This document shows, one piece after another, positions 1 through 7,594 of a stretch of 46,773 nucleotides of DNA. The stretch covers positions 1 to 46,773 of the forward strand of contig JAEUQR010000069.1 in NCBI GenBank assembly GCA_016789705.1, given 5' to 3'. Under the pieces are notes generated by a model. That model was not told the origin of the DNA. It did no database searches and saw only the letters and a program-made list of their open reading frames with translations. Both the position numbers and the translations under genes were made by a program. Numbering within the stretch: position 1 is the first letter of the stretch; every line of letters begins with the position of its first letter. The stretch comes from Acidobacteriota bacterium (GTDB lineage Bacteria > Acidobacteriota > Vicinamibacteria > Vicinamibacterales > UBA2999).

Positions 1-344
1 GCGGCACCGGATCGGCCGTCGCGGCGCTCGTGGCCGCGGTGCTGCTCACGGGCCTCGGCCTCGTGGCGCCGGGCGAGTTCCTTTCGCACTTCACCGTCTT
101 TGCGCTGTCGGTCGTCATCGGCTGGCAGGTCATCTGGAACGTCACGCCGGCGCTGCACACGCCGCTCATGAGCGTCACCAACGCCATCAGCGGCATCATC
201 CTCGTGGGCGGCATGCTGCAGCTCAACGGGCCGACCGGATCGCTCATGGTGATCCTCGGCGCCAGCGCCATCCTCCTCGCCACGATCAACATCGTCGGCG
301 GTTTCATGGTCACGCAGCGCATGCTGCGGATGTTCCGCCGCTAG
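1..344 (+). CDS. pntAB: NAD(P) transhydrogenase alpha part 2 / PntA membrane domain (5' partial)
   Basis: This is the membrane-embedded part of the alpha subunit of proton-translocating NAD(P)+ transhydrogenase, which couples hydride transfer from NADH to NADP+ to proton entry. The frame is open from base 3 and ends at a TAG at 342-344; no start is visible, so the gene begins upstream. The visible 113 or so residues hold hydrophobic segments with the family-typical [20 protein letters not shown] and [13 protein letters not shown] stretches. The length after the cut fits either a separate small subunit (the three-subunit arrangement) or the C-terminus of a fused PntA. pntB follows after 14 bases, which confirms the operon. 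Confidence 0.9.
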   Translation, partial: GTGSAVAALVAAVLLTGLGLVAPGEFLSHFTVFALSVVIGWQVIWNVTPALHTPLMSVTNAISGIILVGGMLQLNGPTGSLMVILGASAILLATINIVGGFMVTQRMLRMFRR

Positions 345-358
345 CGAGGCCCCGAGCC

Positions 359-1747
359 GTGCCTGAATCACTCGTGACCGTTGCGTACATCGTCGCCGGG
401 CTCCTGTTCATCATGAGCCTGAGCGGCCTCTCCGCGCAGGCGACCGCCGGCCGCGGCAACCTGTTCGGCATCGTCGGCATGATCATCGCCGCCGTCGCCA
501 CCGCCCTCAGTCCGAAGGCCGGCGGTTATCCGGTGATGGCCGGCGCGATGGCGATCGGCTCGGCGATCGGCGCCGTGCTCGCGGCCCGCGTCGAGATGAC
601 GTCGATGCCGCAGCTCGTCGCCATCCTGCACAGCTTCGTCGGCGCCGCCGCCGTGCTCGTCGGCCTCGGCGGCACGCTCGACCCGAACGTCGTGCACGAA
701 GGGGTCGCCGCCACCATCCACCAGATCGAGACGTTCGTCGGCGTGTTCGTCGGCGCCGTCACCTTCACCGGCTCGCTCGTCGCCTTCGGCAAGCTGCAGG
801 GCCTCATCGGCAGCAAGCCGCTGCTGCTGCCGGCCCGCCACATGCTCAACATCGGCATGGTGGCGGCCTGTGTGTTCTTCGCCAGCCAGTTCCTGGGCCA
901 CCCCACGCTCGGCCCGCTGCTCTGGACGACGGTGGTCGCCGGCGTGCTCGGCATCCACCTCGTGATGGCCATCGGCGGCGCCGACATGCCGGTCGTGGTG
1001 TCGATGCTCAACAGCTACTCGGGCTGGGCCGCGGCGGCCGCCGGGTTCATGTTGAACAACGACCTGCTCATCATCACCGGCGCGCTCGTCGGGTCGAGCG
1101 GCGCGATCCTCAGCTACATCATGTGCAAGGCGATGAACCGCTCGTTCCTGAGCGTGATCTTCGGCGGCTTCGGCGCCGAGGAAGGCAAGGCGCCGGCCAA
1201 AGCCGACGGCGAGCCGCAGGGCGAGGTGAAGAGCGTCAGCGCGAAGGAAACGGCCGACATCCTCCAGGAAGCCAAGAGCGTGGTCATCGTGCCGGGCTAC
1301 GGCATGGCCGTGGCGCAGGCGCAATATCCGCTCTTCGAAGTGACGAAGATCCTGCGCGACAAGGGTGCCAACGTGCGCTTCGCGATCCACCCGGTGGCCG
1401 GCCGCCTGCCGGGCCACATGAACGTGCTGCTCGCCGAAGCGAAGGTGCCATACGACATCGTGCTCGAAATGGACGAGATCAACGACGACCTCCCCGAGAC
1501 CGACGCGGTGCTCGTCATCGGCGCCAACGACATCGTGAACCCCGGTGCGCTCGACGATCCGTCGAGCCCGATCTACGGCATGCCGGTGCTCGAGGTGTGG
1601 AAGGCGAAGACCTGCATCGTGATGAAGCGCGGCATGGCCAGCGGGTATGCCGGCGTCGAGAACCCGCTCTTCTTCCGCGACAACACCCAGATGTTGTTCG
1701 GTGACGCCAAGAAGATGATCGACGCGGTGCTGGCGGAGCTGCGCTGA
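359..1747 (+). CDS. pntB: NAD(P) transhydrogenase subunit beta
   Basis: This beta subunit (462 aa) carries the rest of the proton channel and the NADP(H)-binding domain III. Residues 1-260 form about eight or nine membrane segments. A charged linker (about 270-305) leads to domain III with the nucleotide-binding [10 protein letters not shown] at 313-322, then [15 protein letters not shown] and IGANDIVNP, all typical of PntB. Length matches the usual 460-480 aa. The start is a GTG (359-361) 14 bases after the pntAB stop, with only a weak upstream ribosome site, so translational coupling is likely. The 3' end faces the convergent PhzF gene with just 3 bases between them, so there is no room for a separate terminator. 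Confidence 0.96.
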   Translation: MPESLVTVAYIVAGLLFIMSLSGLSAQATAGRGNLFGIVGMIIAAVATALSPKAGGYPVMAGAMAIGSAIGAVLAARVEMTSMPQLVAILHSFVGAAAVLVGLGGTLDPNVVHEGVAATIHQIETFVGVFVGAVTFTGSLVAFGKLQGLIGSKPLLLPARHMLNIGMVAACVFFASQFLGHPTLGPLLWTTVVAGVLGIHLVMAIGGADMPVVVSMLNSYSGWAAAAAGFMLNNDLLIITGALVGSSGAILSYIMCKAMNRSFLSVIFGGFGAEEGKAPAKADGEPQGEVKSVSAKETADILQEAKSVVIVPGYGMAVAQAQYPLFEVTKILRDKGANVRFAIHPVAGRLPGHMNVLLAEAKVPYDIVLEMDEINDDLPETDAVLVIGANDIVNPGALDDPSSPIYGMPVLEVWKAKTCIVMKRGMASGYAGVENPLFFRDNTQMLFGDAKKMIDAVLAELR

Positions 1748-1750
1748 CGG

Positions 1751-2638
1751 TCAGAGCCTGACGGTGCCGGACAGCACCGGCACCGACGAGCCTCCGACGC
1801 TGGCGCGAATGCCATCGGGCGCCCGGCGGGCGGAGGCAAGCAGCAGGCTCGGGCGTCCCATCTTCACGCCCTGCCGGATCGCGAAGGCGGCGGACTCCTC
1901 ACGCGACAACGACAGCAGCAGCGCGGCGAGCGGTGTCGCGGCGCTGCCGGTCGCGGGATCCTCGAACGTGCCGACGAGCGGCGCGAACATCCGGGCGGCA
2001 AGCGCGCCCTCGCCGGTGCGCGCATAGAGATACAGCGAAAAGCGTCCCGAGAGCCCGGGCGTGGCATCGAGCACGCGCCGGAACTGGGCCAGGTCCGGCA
2101 CGGCATCGTCGAGCCGCGCCGGAGCCACTTCGGCGATGACATAGGTGTTGCCCACGGTGGCGAGGAGCGGTGGGTGCGCTGAGACACGCACGTCCTGTTC
2201 GACGAGCCCCACACAGGCGGCGATATCGGCAGCCGCGAGCACGACGCCCGTCGACAGCGTCTGCGGCGCGTCGATCTCGGCGCCTCGCACACCATCGCTG
2301 TCGTACGACAGGCGCACGGTCACGAGCCCGGCGGGCACTTCGAAGCGGAATGTGTCGTGGCGCGCGGAGGCGCGCTGCGCCAGCACGCAGGCCGTGCCCA
2401 CCATCGGATGCCCGGCAAAGGGCATCTCGTGGCTGCGGTTGAAGATGCGGACGCGGGCCGTGTGGGCGGGGTCGGCCGGCGGCAGTACGAACGTCGTCTC
2501 GCTCAGGTTGAACTCGGTCGCCAGCTGCTGCATCTGCTGGTCGGTCAGGCCCGCGGCCTCCGGGAAGACGGCCAGGGGATTGCCGCCGAAGCGCTGCGAC
2601 GTGAAGACGTCCACGGTCTCGAACTGGAAGGTGGGCAT
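1751..2638 (-). CDS. PhzF-family isomerase/epimerase
   Basis: A 295-aa member of the PhzF family (diaminopimelate-epimerase fold), whose founding member isomerises dihydro-hydroxyanthranilate in phenazine synthesis. The start reads VDVFTSQRFGGNPLAVFP, the family N-terminal signature. The catalytic glutamate is kept in NLSET (Glu about 47). HPMVGTACVLA and a C-terminal GTFEDPATGSAATPLAALL complete the two mirror-image halves. No phenazine genes are nearby, so the substrate is unknown; most genomic PhzF homologues are of unassigned function. It may be cotranscribed with the DUF1697 gene (15-base gap) and the dipeptidase-like gene upstream on the same strand. Confidence 0.9.
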   Translation of the reverse strand: MPTFQFETVDVFTSQRFGGNPLAVFPEAAGLTDQQMQQLATEFNLSETTFVLPPADPAHTARVRIFNRSHEMPFAGHPMVGTACVLAQRASARHDTFRFEVPAGLVTVRLSYDSDGVRGAEIDAPQTLSTGVVLAAADIAACVGLVEQDVRVSAHPPLLATVGNTYVIAEVAPARLDDAVPDLAQFRRVLDATPGLSGRFSLYLYARTGEGALAARMFAPLVGTFEDPATGSAATPLAALLLSLSREESAAFAIRQGVKMGRPSLLLASARRAPDGIRASVGGSSVPVLSGTVRL

Positions 2639-2653
2639 GGCGCGCGCACCGCC

Positions 2654-3193
2654 TCAGGCGCAGTGTTTCGCGGCCAGCTTCCGCAATGACGTCATGGCGC
2701 GCATGGTGGCGGCACATCGCACCGCCTTTTCGAACTTGACGATTGTGAGCTTCGTTTCGCTCTGTTTCGTCGTCGCCAGCCAGTAGACCTCGCGGCCGTG
2801 CGCCACGAAACGATCGACGTCGCTCGCGAGCCCGGCCAGGCCCTTCCGGCCCGCCGCGTCGAGTGGCGCCCGCAGGAACGCCGCCACGAACGTGCCGGCG
2901 GTGGCGACCTCGGCGTCCGAGTATGGTGTGCGCGCGGCCGCGGCCGCCACGTCAGCGGTCGTGCGGATGAGCGTGGGAACCTCGAAGCCGAGGACCTTCT
3001 TCAAATGCCCTTCAAGCTTCTGCTCGAGCGCCGCCTCATTCGTCGCGGTCGAAGAGAAGATGACGTTGCCGCTGGCAATGAACGTCTCGACGTCCGACAT
3101 GCCAGCAGCGCGAAAGTGATCCCGCAGTTCGTCCATCTTCACCTGACGGCCACCGACGTTTACCGCACGGAGGAAGGCGACATATCGAGGCAT
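2654..3193 (-). CDS. DUF1697 family protein
   Basis: A 179-aa cytosolic protein of the DUF1697 family. It opens with the family's hallmark MPRYVAFLRAVNVGGRQVKM and continues with RAAGMSDVETFIASGNVIF; it ends near KLTIVKFEKAVRC and the typical TMRAMTSLRKL helix. Length is usual for the family (about 175-185 aa). The start at 3193 is chosen because the family signature begins exactly there; the frame stays open upstream only because it runs through the neighbouring gene. It sits 4 bases after the dipeptidase-like gene and 15 before PhzF. The biochemical role of DUF1697 is not established. Confidence 0.9.
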   Translation of the reverse strand: MPRYVAFLRAVNVGGRQVKMDELRDHFRAAGMSDVETFIASGNVIFSSTATNEAALEQKLEGHLKKVLGFEVPTLIRTTADVAAAAARTPYSDAEVATAGTFVAAFLRAPLDAAGRKGLAGLASDVDRFVAHGREVYWLATTKQSETKLTIVKFEKAVRCAATMRAMTSLRKLAAKHCA

Positions 3194-3197
3194 GGGT

Positions 3198-4325
3198 TCA
3201 GTCCGTCCAGATGTCCCGGAAGGCGCGGTGAAAGTTGCCCCCGATGATCTTCTCGATCGTCGGCAGTGGATGCCCGCGCCTGGCCAGCAGTTCCGCGACA
3301 CCTTCGAGCCGGCGCGGGTGGTTGAGCTCCGGAATGAAGAGCTGCCGGTCTTCGTCGGGCGCGGCGCTCGACCGCTTCGCGCGCCCTTCGGCGAAGGCGC
3401 GCTCCGCGCGCAGATACTCTGGACTTTCCTCGATGGGCGTGACGCTGAGGTCACTGCCGATGCCCACGTGATCGACGCCGCAGACGTCGATGGCGTGTTC
3501 GATCTGACGCACCAGCATCTCTGGCGTGGCACCTTTGCCGGGCCCCGGATGACCGCCGAGGAACGGCATCAGGTAGATGCCCACCACGCCCCCCTTGTCG
3601 GCCATTGCCTTGAGTTCGCGGTCTTCCTTGCTGCGTGGATGCCGATAGACCTCGCGGCACCCGGAGTGCGTGATGAGCGGCGGACGGGTGCTGGCCTCGA
3701 TGCCCGTGGCCGTCGTCCTCGTGCCGCAGTGACTCAGGTCGACCGCGATCCCCAACTCGTTCATGCGCGCCACGGCGTCGCGGCCGAACACACTCAGGCC
3801 GGCGTCGCCGGGCTCGAGGCAGCCATCGCCGATGAGGTTGCGTGTGTTGTAGGTGAGCTGGATGATGAGCACGCCGAGACGGCGAAACATGTCGAGGCGG
3901 CCGAGGTCGCGCTCCAGCATCTCGGTATCCTGGAAGCCCAGGATGATGCCCAGCTGCCCGCCGGATTTCGCCTTCGCGATGTCGTCGTGACGCCGGATGA
4001 CAGTGAGCAGTGTCGGGTAGCGCGCCGCCTCACCGGTCCAGAGCGCGATGTTCGCCACCGTGGGTTCGACCCTGTCGGCGCTGACGGTCGCATTGATGGC
4101 GGTCAGTCCGCTCTTCGCGATGTTGAACCGCTGCCCCTCGGTGAGTGGTCCTTTCGGCGGCCAGGGCACGTTCATCGAGCCCGGATTGGCCAAGCCGTCG
4201 ATGCTGATGGCCCGGGCGTAGAGCGCCCGCGCGTCGGCGGCGCTCGGTGGTTGGCCCGCAGACGCGCCGCCCCCGAGCACTGGGAGCCCCGCCGCCACTG
4301 TCCGCCCGAATTCGCGTCGACTCAT
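3198..4325 (-). CDS. Exported M19 (membrane dipeptidase) family protein with altered metal site
   Basis: A 375-aa member of peptidase family M19 (renal/membrane dipeptidase, binuclear zinc TIM barrel). The start at 4325 gives MSRREFGRT followed by a hydrophobic stretch, a plausible twin-arginine export signal. Retained features are DLSHC (His199), THSG (His220) and HVGIGSDL (about 286-293), the His ligands and the C-terminal strand of the family. The N-terminal H-x-D ligand pair is not recognisable: the site reads SIDGLANPG (41-49). The position of the bridging glutamate reads GFQD (130-133), so Glu appears replaced by Gln. It may therefore bind one metal, use other ligands, or not be a dipeptidase. 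A TATACT -10 candidate lies at 4354-4349. The divergent DUF1028 gene starts 95 bases away. Confidence 0.88.
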   Translation of the reverse strand: MSRREFGRTVAAGLPVLGGGASAGQPPSAADARALYARAISIDGLANPGSMNVPWPPKGPLTEGQRFNIAKSGLTAINATVSADRVEPTVANIALWTGEAARYPTLLTVIRRHDDIAKAKSGGQLGIILGFQDTEMLERDLGRLDMFRRLGVLIIQLTYNTRNLIGDGCLEPGDAGLSVFGRDAVARMNELGIAVDLSHCGTRTTATGIEASTRPPLITHSGCREVYRHPRSKEDRELKAMADKGGVVGIYLMPFLGGHPGPGKGATPEMLVRQIEHAIDVCGVDHVGIGSDLSVTPIEESPEYLRAERAFAEGRAKRSSAAPDEDRQLFIPELNHPRRLEGVAELLARRGHPLPTIEKIIGGNFHRAFRDIWTD

Positions 4326-4394
4326 CACGCCGTCACCCCCGCGGGCTGAGTATACCGGCCGGCGCCTTGCACCGCCGTCGGGGCAGCCGGTGAG

Positions 4395-4415
4395 TAGAAT
4401 GACGCCTCCAGGAGA
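4395..4415 (+). promoter_or_regulatory. -10 box and ribosome site of the DUF1028 gene
   Basis: TAGAAT (4395-4400) is a good -10 hexamer. AGGAGA (4410-4415) is a Shine-Dalgarno sequence 4 bases before the ATG at 4420, and it decides the start against an in-frame candidate at 4390. No convincing -35 is visible at the expected distance. Confidence 0.45.
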
Positions 4416-4419
4416 CCCC

Positions 4420-5583
4420 ATGCCGCGTATTACGACCGTGCTGGCCCTTGCACTGCTCGTTGTCCCTGCCCCGTCTGCCGAGGCGCGGCAGCCGGGTCAG
4501 TCACCCACGACACGCTCGCCCTGGCGCGCCGCCGACGGCGTGACCGTGGACGAAGCGGGCGACCCGCAATATTCGACTTTCTCGCTCTGCGCGATCGACC
4601 CGGCCACCGGTCAGTCGGGCGCCGCGGTGACGACGCGGGTGCCGTTCGTGGGCCGTGCCGTGCCCTGGGTGCGTGCCGGGATCGGCGCCGTCTGCACGCA
4701 GGCCTCGACCATGGTCGAGTACGGCGTGCGTGGCCTGGACCTCATGGCCAAGGGCGTCGAGCCGAAAGACGCCATCGCGCAGCTCCTCGCGGCCGACGCC
4801 GCGCGCGAGTCGCGCCAGCTCGGCATGATCGACATGCAGGGCCGCGCCGCCGCCCACACCGGCAAGGGCAACAACGCCTGGGCGGGCAGCCGCCAGGGGA
4901 AGCACTACACCGTGCAGGCCAACATCATGGTCGGGCCCGAAGTGGTCGAGGCCGTGGCCACGGTCTTCGAGGCCACCGAAGGCAGCGGCATGCCGCTTGC
5001 CGAACGCATGATCCTCGCGCTCGAAGCGGGACAGGCGAAGGGCGGCGACAGTCGCTGGGGCAACCTGCAGTCGGCCGCCATCCGCATCGCCGACCCGAAC
5101 GATCCCGGCCGCGGCAACGACTACATCGCGCTCGCCATCGACGTCGGCGAACACGCCGAGCCGGTGGGTGAGATGAAGCGCATCTACTACACCACACAGC
5201 GCCGCCTCGGGTATCGCACGTTTTCACAGGTCGAAGGGCCGGACGTCGTGGAGCTGAAGCGCATGCTGCATGCCGTGGGCGCGTGGCGGCCGACGCTCGC
5301 GGCCTTCCCCGAGGCGCCGAAAGCGCCGAATGCGCGCGAGATGCAGGCGCTGCGGGCATCGAACCCGGCGCGAGCCGATGCCCTCCAGGGCGACGCGCGC
5401 GCCGCCGCGGCGGCCTTCGCGCGCGACTACGCGCAATTCGACGCCGAGACCATCGCCGCCGTCGATGCGTTCCGCCGCGATCACAAGTTGAACTTCTCGG
5501 GCAATCCGCCTGGGCTGGTGGATGACCGGCTCGTAGCGGCGCTACGGGCCGCCTACCTGCAGGCTCGGCGGGCGCCCAGGTAA
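4420..5583 (+). CDS. Secreted DUF1028 (Ntn-hydrolase-like) protein with C-terminal peptidoglycan-binding-like domain
   Basis: A 387-aa protein. Residues 1-23 form a signal peptide (MPRITTVLALALLVVPAPSAEA). The DUF1028 domain spans about residues 45-270: YSTFSLCAIDPATGQSGAAV at its start, then GIGAVCTQASTM and VQANIMVGPEVVEA, as usual for the family. DUF1028 belongs to the Ntn-hydrolase clan; the reaction is not established, though these genes often sit among peptide and urate-type catabolic genes. The last 60 or so residues, with DAFRRDHKL and GNPPGLVDDRLVAALR, resemble the putative peptidoglycan-binding helix bundle fused to many DUF1028 proteins. It is the only plus-strand gene in a long minus-strand block and converges on the following membrane protein with 13 bases between stops. 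Confidence 0.88.
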   Translation: MPRITTVLALALLVVPAPSAEARQPGQSPTTRSPWRAADGVTVDEAGDPQYSTFSLCAIDPATGQSGAAVTTRVPFVGRAVPWVRAGIGAVCTQASTMVEYGVRGLDLMAKGVEPKDAIAQLLAADAARESRQLGMIDMQGRAAAHTGKGNNAWAGSRQGKHYTVQANIMVGPEVVEAVATVFEATEGSGMPLAERMILALEAGQAKGGDSRWGNLQSAAIRIADPNDPGRGNDYIALAIDVGEHAEPVGEMKRIYYTTQRRLGYRTFSQVEGPDVVELKRMLHAVGAWRPTLAAFPEAPKAPNAREMQALRASNPARADALQGDARAAAAAFARDYAQFDAETIAAVDAFRRDHKLNFSGNPPGLVDDRLVAALRAAYLQARRAPR

Positions 5584-5596
5584 GGGCGGCACGGGC

Positions 5597-6556
5597 TCAC
5601 CGCGATCCGGGTATCGAGAGCCCCGCGAGGCTGGAATAGAACAGCGCCACGCCGGCAAATGCAGGCGCCAGGTGACTGAAGTCGGTGTACCCCTCGACGT
5701 AGTGCACACCCACAGCACATCCGAAGCCGAGGGTGCCGGCGACCAGCAGCGCCTGCCGCAGGGCCCGTGACACCGACGCGTGTCGAGCAATGAACCCGAC
5801 CAGCGTGCCAATCGTCAGCAGCCCGCCACCGAAGCCGGCGCGGTCGTGGGCGATGAGCGGCACGAGCCGTGGATTCACCGCATCCAGCGCCGCCCGGTCC
5901 ATGCCCATGAAGGCGACGTCCTGAGGAACGAACACCACCGACGAGCCCAGCGTCACAATCACGAGCCCCGCGAGCACCATGCCAGCCGCGGTGCCGGCCA
6001 GCCCCCACCGGGCGAGGCGTTCGACGCCACGCGTCACAGTGCCGGTCAGCAGGTTCTCAGCCCCGCGCACGCCGATGCGCCTGGTGCGCCACAATCCGGC
6101 GAGGAAACACGGCAGCAGCGCCAGCGTCGCCGCCCCGTGCCAGGTATCGAGATAGCCATAGCCCAGGTACGCAAGAAAGCTGGCAAAGCCGAGCGTTCCG
6201 CTGACCACGAAGGCATGCCAGGCCCAGCGGTATCCGGCGCGAAGCGGGAAGGCCGCCATCCAGACGTACACGACGCCAATCGCGAGCAGCGTGCCGCCGA
6301 AGGCGACGCGGTCGTGAAACATGAAGCGGTTGACGCGACAGTCGGCGACGGCACAGAGTTCCGCGGCCGTCTGCCCCAGAAACGCGACGTCGTGCGGCAG
6401 GAACTCGCGGCGAGCCGACAGGAATAGCGCGAACCCACCGGCCAGCCACAAGGCCAGGCCTGTCAGTGACAACAACGAGCGGCCATCGCCGACGAGCCCC
6501 GTCACCAGTCCAACGTCAGGGCGATCGGCACGGACGCTGTCGGACTCGAGGGTCAT
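5597..6556 (-). CDS. Polytopic membrane protein with internal duplication, unknown function
   Basis: A 319-aa integral membrane protein that I cannot assign to a family. About eight hydrophobic segments fall into two halves that repeat each other: PHDVAFLG (54-61) matches PQDVAFMG (211-218); FHDRVAFGGTLLAIG (80-94) matches AHDRAGFGGGLLTIG (236-250); VSGTLGF (118-124) matches VAGTLGF (272-278). Each half then ends in a Tyr/Gly/Asp/His motif (YGYLDTWH, VEGYTDFSH). The shared His-Asp pairs (81-82, 237-238) lie beside membrane segments and could bind a cofactor or metal, but that is inference. It follows the acetamidase-family gene after 3 bases, so it is probably the last gene of that operon. 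Confidence 0.8.
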   Translation of the reverse strand: MTLESDSVRADRPDVGLVTGLVGDGRSLLSLTGLALWLAGGFALFLSARREFLPHDVAFLGQTAAELCAVADCRVNRFMFHDRVAFGGTLLAIGVVYVWMAAFPLRAGYRWAWHAFVVSGTLGFASFLAYLGYGYLDTWHGAATLALLPCFLAGLWRTRRIGVRGAENLLTGTVTRGVERLARWGLAGTAAGMVLAGLVIVTLGSSVVFVPQDVAFMGMDRAALDAVNPRLVPLIAHDRAGFGGGLLTIGTLVGFIARHASVSRALRQALLVAGTLGFGCAVGVHYVEGYTDFSHLAPAFAGVALFYSSLAGLSIPGSR

Positions 6557-6559
6557 GTC

Positions 6560-7594
6560 CTACCGAAACAGGCTCTTCGGCAGCTTCACGTGCACACCCA
6601 TCGTGGGTTTGTCGACGAGCTGCGTCACGGCGACGTGCCCGGCCACGCTCACGAGCTGATACGCCTCGTGCTTCGTCAGCTTTCGGGTGCGGGCGAGGAA
6701 GTCGACCATCTCCTGGATGGCGATGCGCGTGGCCACCGTGAGATCGGGGTCCGCGCCCATGCTGATGTAGTCGGTGAGGGTCTCGGCGCGCGGCCAGTTG
6801 AGCGGCGCGCCCTTGCGCACCGTGAGCCGCAGCCGTCCCCGCAGCGATGTCTCGATCGCCGTCTGGCTGACCTCGCCGTCGCCCTGCGCGGCATGACCGT
6901 CGCCCACGGCGAAGAGCGCGCCGGGCACGAACACGGGAATGAAGAGCGTCGAGCCGGCCGTGAGCTCGCGGTTGTCCATGTTGCCGGCGAACCGGCTCGG
7001 CGGATTGCTGCTCACCCGCCCGACGGCGGCCGGCGGCGCCACGCCCATGCTGCCGAAGAACGGCCGAAGCGGCACGACGACCCCGGGAAGGAACTCCGCC
7101 GTCATCGCCGTCCGGTCGAGCGGCACGATCTTCGTGGGCACGTTGCGATCGCAGTTCTCGGGCAGGAACCCGCTGCAGCCGTTGTAGCCGTAGTCGATCG
7201 GCAGGTCGATGGATTCAACGTGCACCTCGAGCACATCGCCGGGCTGCGCGCCTTCCACATAGACGGGACCGGTCAGGATGTGGCCACCCGGACCGCGCCG
7301 GTCGCCGGTGACCTCCGTCACGATGCGGCGCAGCGACGCCTGCACCTTCTCCGGCGCGACGCCGGCGCGCTCGAGTCCGGCCGGCGTGTTCGTGAGCAGC
7401 GTGTCGACGTCGATGACATCGCCCGAGGCGATGCGCAGGACCGGCGCCGCGTCCGCCCAGTAGTAGCCGTAGGCGACCGTCGACGGCGTGGCTTCGAGGC
7501 GATGGGTGCGCGGCGTCTGTGCCAGAAGCGACGGTGCGAGGCTGGCGGCGCCAAGCGCAAGCGTCAGGGTCGCGGCGCGCGCGCCCGGCCTCAT
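6560..7594 (-). CDS. Exported acetamidase/formamidase family protein
   Basis: A 344-aa protein of the FmdA/AmdA family, whose characterised members hydrolyse formamide or acetamide to ammonia and the acid. A signal peptide (residues 1-25, ending APSLLAQ) indicates export, unlike the classical cytosolic enzymes. Family motifs follow: GDVIDVDTLL (58-67), GHILTGPVYVEGA (104-116), VPLRPFFGSMGVAP (174-187), GNMDNREL (204-211), and the metal-site-like GDGHAAQGDGEV (231-242). The start ATG overlaps the M28 gene's stop as ATGA, implying coupled translation with that secreted peptidase. The natural substrate is not shown by sequence; an amide released by the neighbouring hydrolases is possible. Confidence 0.9.
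   Translation of the reverse strand: MRPGARAATLTLALGAASLAPSLLAQTPRTHRLEATPSTVAYGYYWADAAPVLRIASGDVIDVDTLLTNTPAGLERAGVAPEKVQASLRRIVTEVTGDRRGPGGHILTGPVYVEGAQPGDVLEVHVESIDLPIDYGYNGCSGFLPENCDRNVPTKIVPLDRTAMTAEFLPGVVVPLRPFFGSMGVAPPAAVGRVSSNPPSRFAGNMDNRELTAGSTLFIPVFVPGALFAVGDGHAAQGDGEVSQTAIETSLRGRLRLTVRKGAPLNWPRAETLTDYISMGADPDLTVATRIAIQEMVDFLARTRKLTKHEAYQLVSVAGHVAVTQLVDKPTMGVHVKLPKSLFR

Noticed and set aside
1751..2638. A phenazine biosynthesis cluster around PhzF
   Set aside because: No other phz gene is present; isolated PhzF homologues are common and of unknown substrate.
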